Assembly (NCBI GenBank): GCA_014885115.2
Contig: WKLE02004997.1
Coordinates: 1 to 10,170 of the forward strand
Length of the DNA stretch: 10,170 nucleotides
Reading direction: 5' to 3'
Source: Asterionellopsis glacialis
Lineage: Eukaryota; Bacillariophyta; Plagiogrammaphyceae; Rhaphoneidales; Asterionellopsidaceae
The translations under genes and the position numbers were made by a program. Below are positions 8,345-10,170 of this stretch, piece by piece. Each line of letters starts with the position of its first letter. Within the stretch, counting starts at the first letter, position 1. Below the pieces are notes generated by a model, which worked only from the letters and a program-made list of their open reading frames with translations, was not told the origin of the DNA and made no database searches.

Positions 8345-8350
8345 AATAAA
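8345..8350 (+). terminator. Candidate polyadenylation signal of the Polo kinase gene
   Basis: AATAAA occurs about 127 bp after the kinase stop codon, within an AT-rich stretch (TAATAAATAATAG). The position suits a short 3' untranslated region. Confidence 0.45.
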
Positions 8351-8502
8351 TAATAGTTGCTAGTTTATTATTGTATGTTATACTTGTAAACTGTGATAGT
8401 GGATTTACAGAAGACATGAATCTTTCGTCATCATACGTCTTTGTTACCGAATGCCTATTGGTGGAGTCATTTGCATAATGAAGCACGCTAATGCTTCCAA
8501 TT

Positions 8503-8508
8503 TTTATT
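8503..8508 (-). terminator. Candidate polyadenylation signal of the SRAP gene
   Basis: TTTATT on the plus strand reads AATAAA on the minus strand, about 220 bp past the SRAP stop codon. The two candidate signals are about 150 bp apart and each lies nearer to its own gene, so the 3' ends need not overlap. Confidence 0.4.
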
Positions 8509-8727
8509 TCTAAAAAGAACTGTGTGATGCATGGATGTACCCCAGTTCAAAGTCCCACTTGCCGTTCCGATGTACAGTACTCTAGTAAAGGGTGTGGATT
8601 GATTACTTACAAACCTCTCCCTCACCAAAATACACAGGTGTAAGCCCCGATCACAATGCACGAGGCTCCTTTTTCAAGTAATCAACAAACGTTGTGTCTG
8701 CATAGCTTCAAAAAATTGCCGCATTCT

Positions 8728-9894
8728 TCAACCTTTTTTGGGTGAAAAGAATGAGCTGATAGATCCCTTCTTTTTTGGAGACGGATGGACTTTTGTTTTT
8801 TTGGTAACTGGAAAAGGCTTTGACGCACTTGTAGCTGGACGCTTCTTTTTCTGCGAGATTGCCTTGACGCTCAACGATGCCGTAACGGAATTGCTAGCAG
8901 AGGAAGAAGAAGTTTTCTTCGGAAATGAAATAGCGGTCGTTGTCGTACCCGCTGTGAAAAATGATTTTATTGTAACGTGTGGTGGAAGCGCCTTGATAGA
9001 ATCCTCTTTTCGATAAGATGTTTTGCTCATATTTGTTGTTACAGCATGCCAGTCAAGACATTCGGATGGAGTGTTTTCTGCAGCATCTTCCATTTTGCGA
9101 AGAAGTTGTATTGTTGGTTGTCGAAGCCACTGCTTACCTACTTCTTCATCCCATACAAAGAGTGGTTGTCGATCATGAAGCCAATTCAAGCCTGGGCACG
9201 ATGCAGTTGTTATAATTGTAAATGTATCCAACAAGGGATCATCCAAACGACCAGTCTTCGTAGATGTCCACAGTCCTGCTAATAGTAAATAGGAACGTTC
9301 TTCTTTTCCACTATGGTTGTTGTCAGTAGTAGTGGATGGTGGCTTCTTTCGATAAACAAAGTATGGTTGCTTCTTCCCTTTGGTTTGAGGAGCTTTCCAT
9401 TCAAAGAATCCATCTACTGCAACAAGACATGTTCTTCCCTTGGCAACTAAAGCTTGGAATGTTGATTTCTCAAACAGTGTATCTGACCTTGCATTGAACA
9501 TTAAATTAGAAAAATGTTGTGACATGCCTGTTGGTAATGGATTTTTCATCGTCCCATTCCTAGGCACTAATCCCCAAATTTTACGATGTATTGAAATATC
9601 TTCTATACCACCACCTTTATTAATATTATTATCATCATTATTCTTATTCATCAAGAATATTTGAGCATCCATTCCAGGAGCTAAATTAAAATTATCAGCT
9701 TTTGAGGTGCTACCGACGGTCTCTGAATTCATACAACCAGAGCTACAAGATAGTGCGTGTTCACCAGCACGTTCACCAGCACCAGCACCAACACCCGCAC
9801 CAACGCCACTACCTCTGCTTCCTGATGACGATGAAGCAAGAGCCGAAGCCGCTGCCAACACGGCATGGTTTGTCTGTGCTGTTCGCCCACACAT
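8728..9894 (-). CDS. HMCES: SRAP-domain (HMCES/YedK family) abasic-site DNA-protein crosslink protein
   Basis: The gene is intronless and encodes 388 residues. SRAP proteins crosslink covalently, through the second residue (Cys), to abasic sites in single-stranded DNA, shielding replication forks from strand breaks. The start is fixed by the invariant MCGR: Cys2 becomes the reactive N-terminus after Met removal. Other active-site residues are present: Asn134 in FNARSDT, Glu165 in DGFFEWK and His240 in LHDRQPL. The NLAPG (70-74), WGLVP (107-111) and KKQPYFVYR (174-182) blocks also match, and the domain ends near 310. Low-complexity inserts lie at about 21-47 (Ser/Gly/Ala) and 83-96 (Asn/Asp/Gly). 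The tail (311-388) is Lys/Ser-rich. It contains KKKRP and TKKTKVHPSPKKK, likely nuclear-localisation signals. Two xxIxSFF motifs resemble PCNA-interacting PIP boxes (306-313 and 376-383). Bacterial YedK is about 220 residues and human HMCES 354, so the eukaryotic tail fits. The gene converges on the Polo kinase gene. Confidence 0.95.
   Translation of the reverse strand: MCGRTAQTNHAVLAAASALASSSSGSRGSGVGAGVGAGAGERAGEHALSCSSGCMNSETVGSTSKADNFNLAPGMDAQIFLMNKNNDDNNINKGGGIEDISIHRKIWGLVPRNGTMKNPLPTGMSQHFSNLMFNARSDTLFEKSTFQALVAKGRTCLVAVDGFFEWKAPQTKGKKQPYFVYRKKPPSTTTDNNHSGKEERSYLLLAGLWTSTKTGRLDDPLLDTFTIITTASCPGLNWLHDRQPLFVWDEEVGKQWLRQPTIQLLRKMEDAAENTPSECLDWHAVTTNMSKTSYRKEDSIKALPPHVTIKSFFTAGTTTTAISFPKKTSSSSASNSVTASLSVKAISQKKKRPATSASKPFPVTKKTKVHPSPKKKGSISSFFSPKKG
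9754..9807 (-). repeat. Hexamer-type repeat inside the SRAP gene
   Basis: On the plus strand this is a run of CACCAG/CACCAA-like six-base units with some divergence. It encodes a Gly/Ala/Val/Glu-rich stretch (about residues 30-47) between the catalytic Cys2 segment and the conserved NLAPG block. Because the unit is a multiple of three, slippage keeps the frame. Confidence 0.6.
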
Positions 9895-10170
9895 GATGGA
9901 ATTTTACAACTCGAAGTTTTGCTTCTTGAGGTGCTTGATTTAATCTCTGTGTCGTCTTTCGAGATAGACAGCACCGTCAGGGGAAGTCCATCTCGATATT
10001 CTTTGACTACGACGAATCATCTTCCGGGACGAAACATTGCTCGCAACAAACCCGCATTATATCTGACTCTGTCACGAGGCAACAGTACTAGATACCAAGT
10101 TCAGGGCGTTTTTCCGGTCTCGTATATAGAAAAAATTCATTTTTCCGCACGGGTACATGAGGACGTACAA
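9895..10170. promoter_or_regulatory. Upstream region of the SRAP gene to the window edge
   Basis: This should contain the 5' leader and promoter of the minus-strand SRAP gene. I see no supported coding segment. A weak TATATAG lies near 10124, too far out and in no clear orientation to be assigned. A neighbouring gene may begin beyond the right edge. Confidence 0.4.

Larger units (their letters stand above)
8219..8727. other. Convergent 3' spacer between Polo kinase and SRAP genes
   Basis: The two genes end tail to tail across 509 bp, which should hold both 3' untranslated regions. AATAAA-type signals are present on each strand and are listed separately. I found no open frame or RNA gene in it. 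Confidence 0.7.

Noticed and set aside
8738..9282. Plus-strand open frames antisense to the SRAP gene
   Set aside because: They are shadows of the conserved SRAP coding strand, which carries catalytic motifs throughout.

Overview
The window reads as nuclear DNA of a protist, most likely a stramenopile alga and plausibly a pennate diatom. This is inferred from gene content and style, not from a marker gene. Two genes have GT-AG introns: 125 and 93 nt in the kinase gene and a putative 516 nt in a small membrane-protein gene. Coding sequence leans AT-rich, intergenic spacers run from about 0.5 to 1.4 kb, and proteins carry Asn/Ser/Gly-rich low-complexity inserts. There are no bacterial operons, Shine-Dalgarno sites, tRNA or rRNA genes.

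From left to right: (1) 1-286 is a spacer, perhaps holding the last codons of a plus-strand gene at the edge. (2) 287-1186, minus strand, is a two-exon gene that I assemble from a perfect GTAAGT donor and a phase-matched acceptor; it encodes an unrecognised 127-residue protein with about three membrane segments. (3) 1187-1814 is a divergent promoter. (4) 1815-4049, plus strand, is an intronless TMTC-family protein (many membrane spans, DUF1736, C-terminal TPRs), the family of ER O-mannosyltransferases. (5) 4050-5453 is a 1.4-kb spacer. It contains a degenerate two-unit repeat very dense in TACCTG/CAGGTA and GGTACC, a separate perfect 12-bp inverted repeat, and three AACGG cores upstream of the next gene. 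(6) 5454-8218, plus strand, is a three-exon Polo-like kinase of 848 residues, with the kinase domain and both polo boxes. (7) 8219-8727 is a convergent 3' spacer with AATAAA signals on both strands. (8) 8728-9894, minus strand, is an SRAP/HMCES (YedK-family) DNA abasic-site crosslinking protein with all four catalytic-site residues and two PCNA-binding-like motifs in its tail. (9) 9895-10170 is the SRAP upstream region, with nothing else identified.

The genes form no pathway cluster. They are ordinary housekeeping functions: secretory-pathway glycosylation, mitotic control and replication-fork DNA protection. I see no mobile element with coding capacity, no virus and no defence system. The points most worth checking are the Polo-box 'pincer', which reads Gln/Glu instead of His/Lys, the hidden spliced membrane-protein gene, the palindrome-rich intergenic repeat, and the double PIP-like tail of the SRAP protein.
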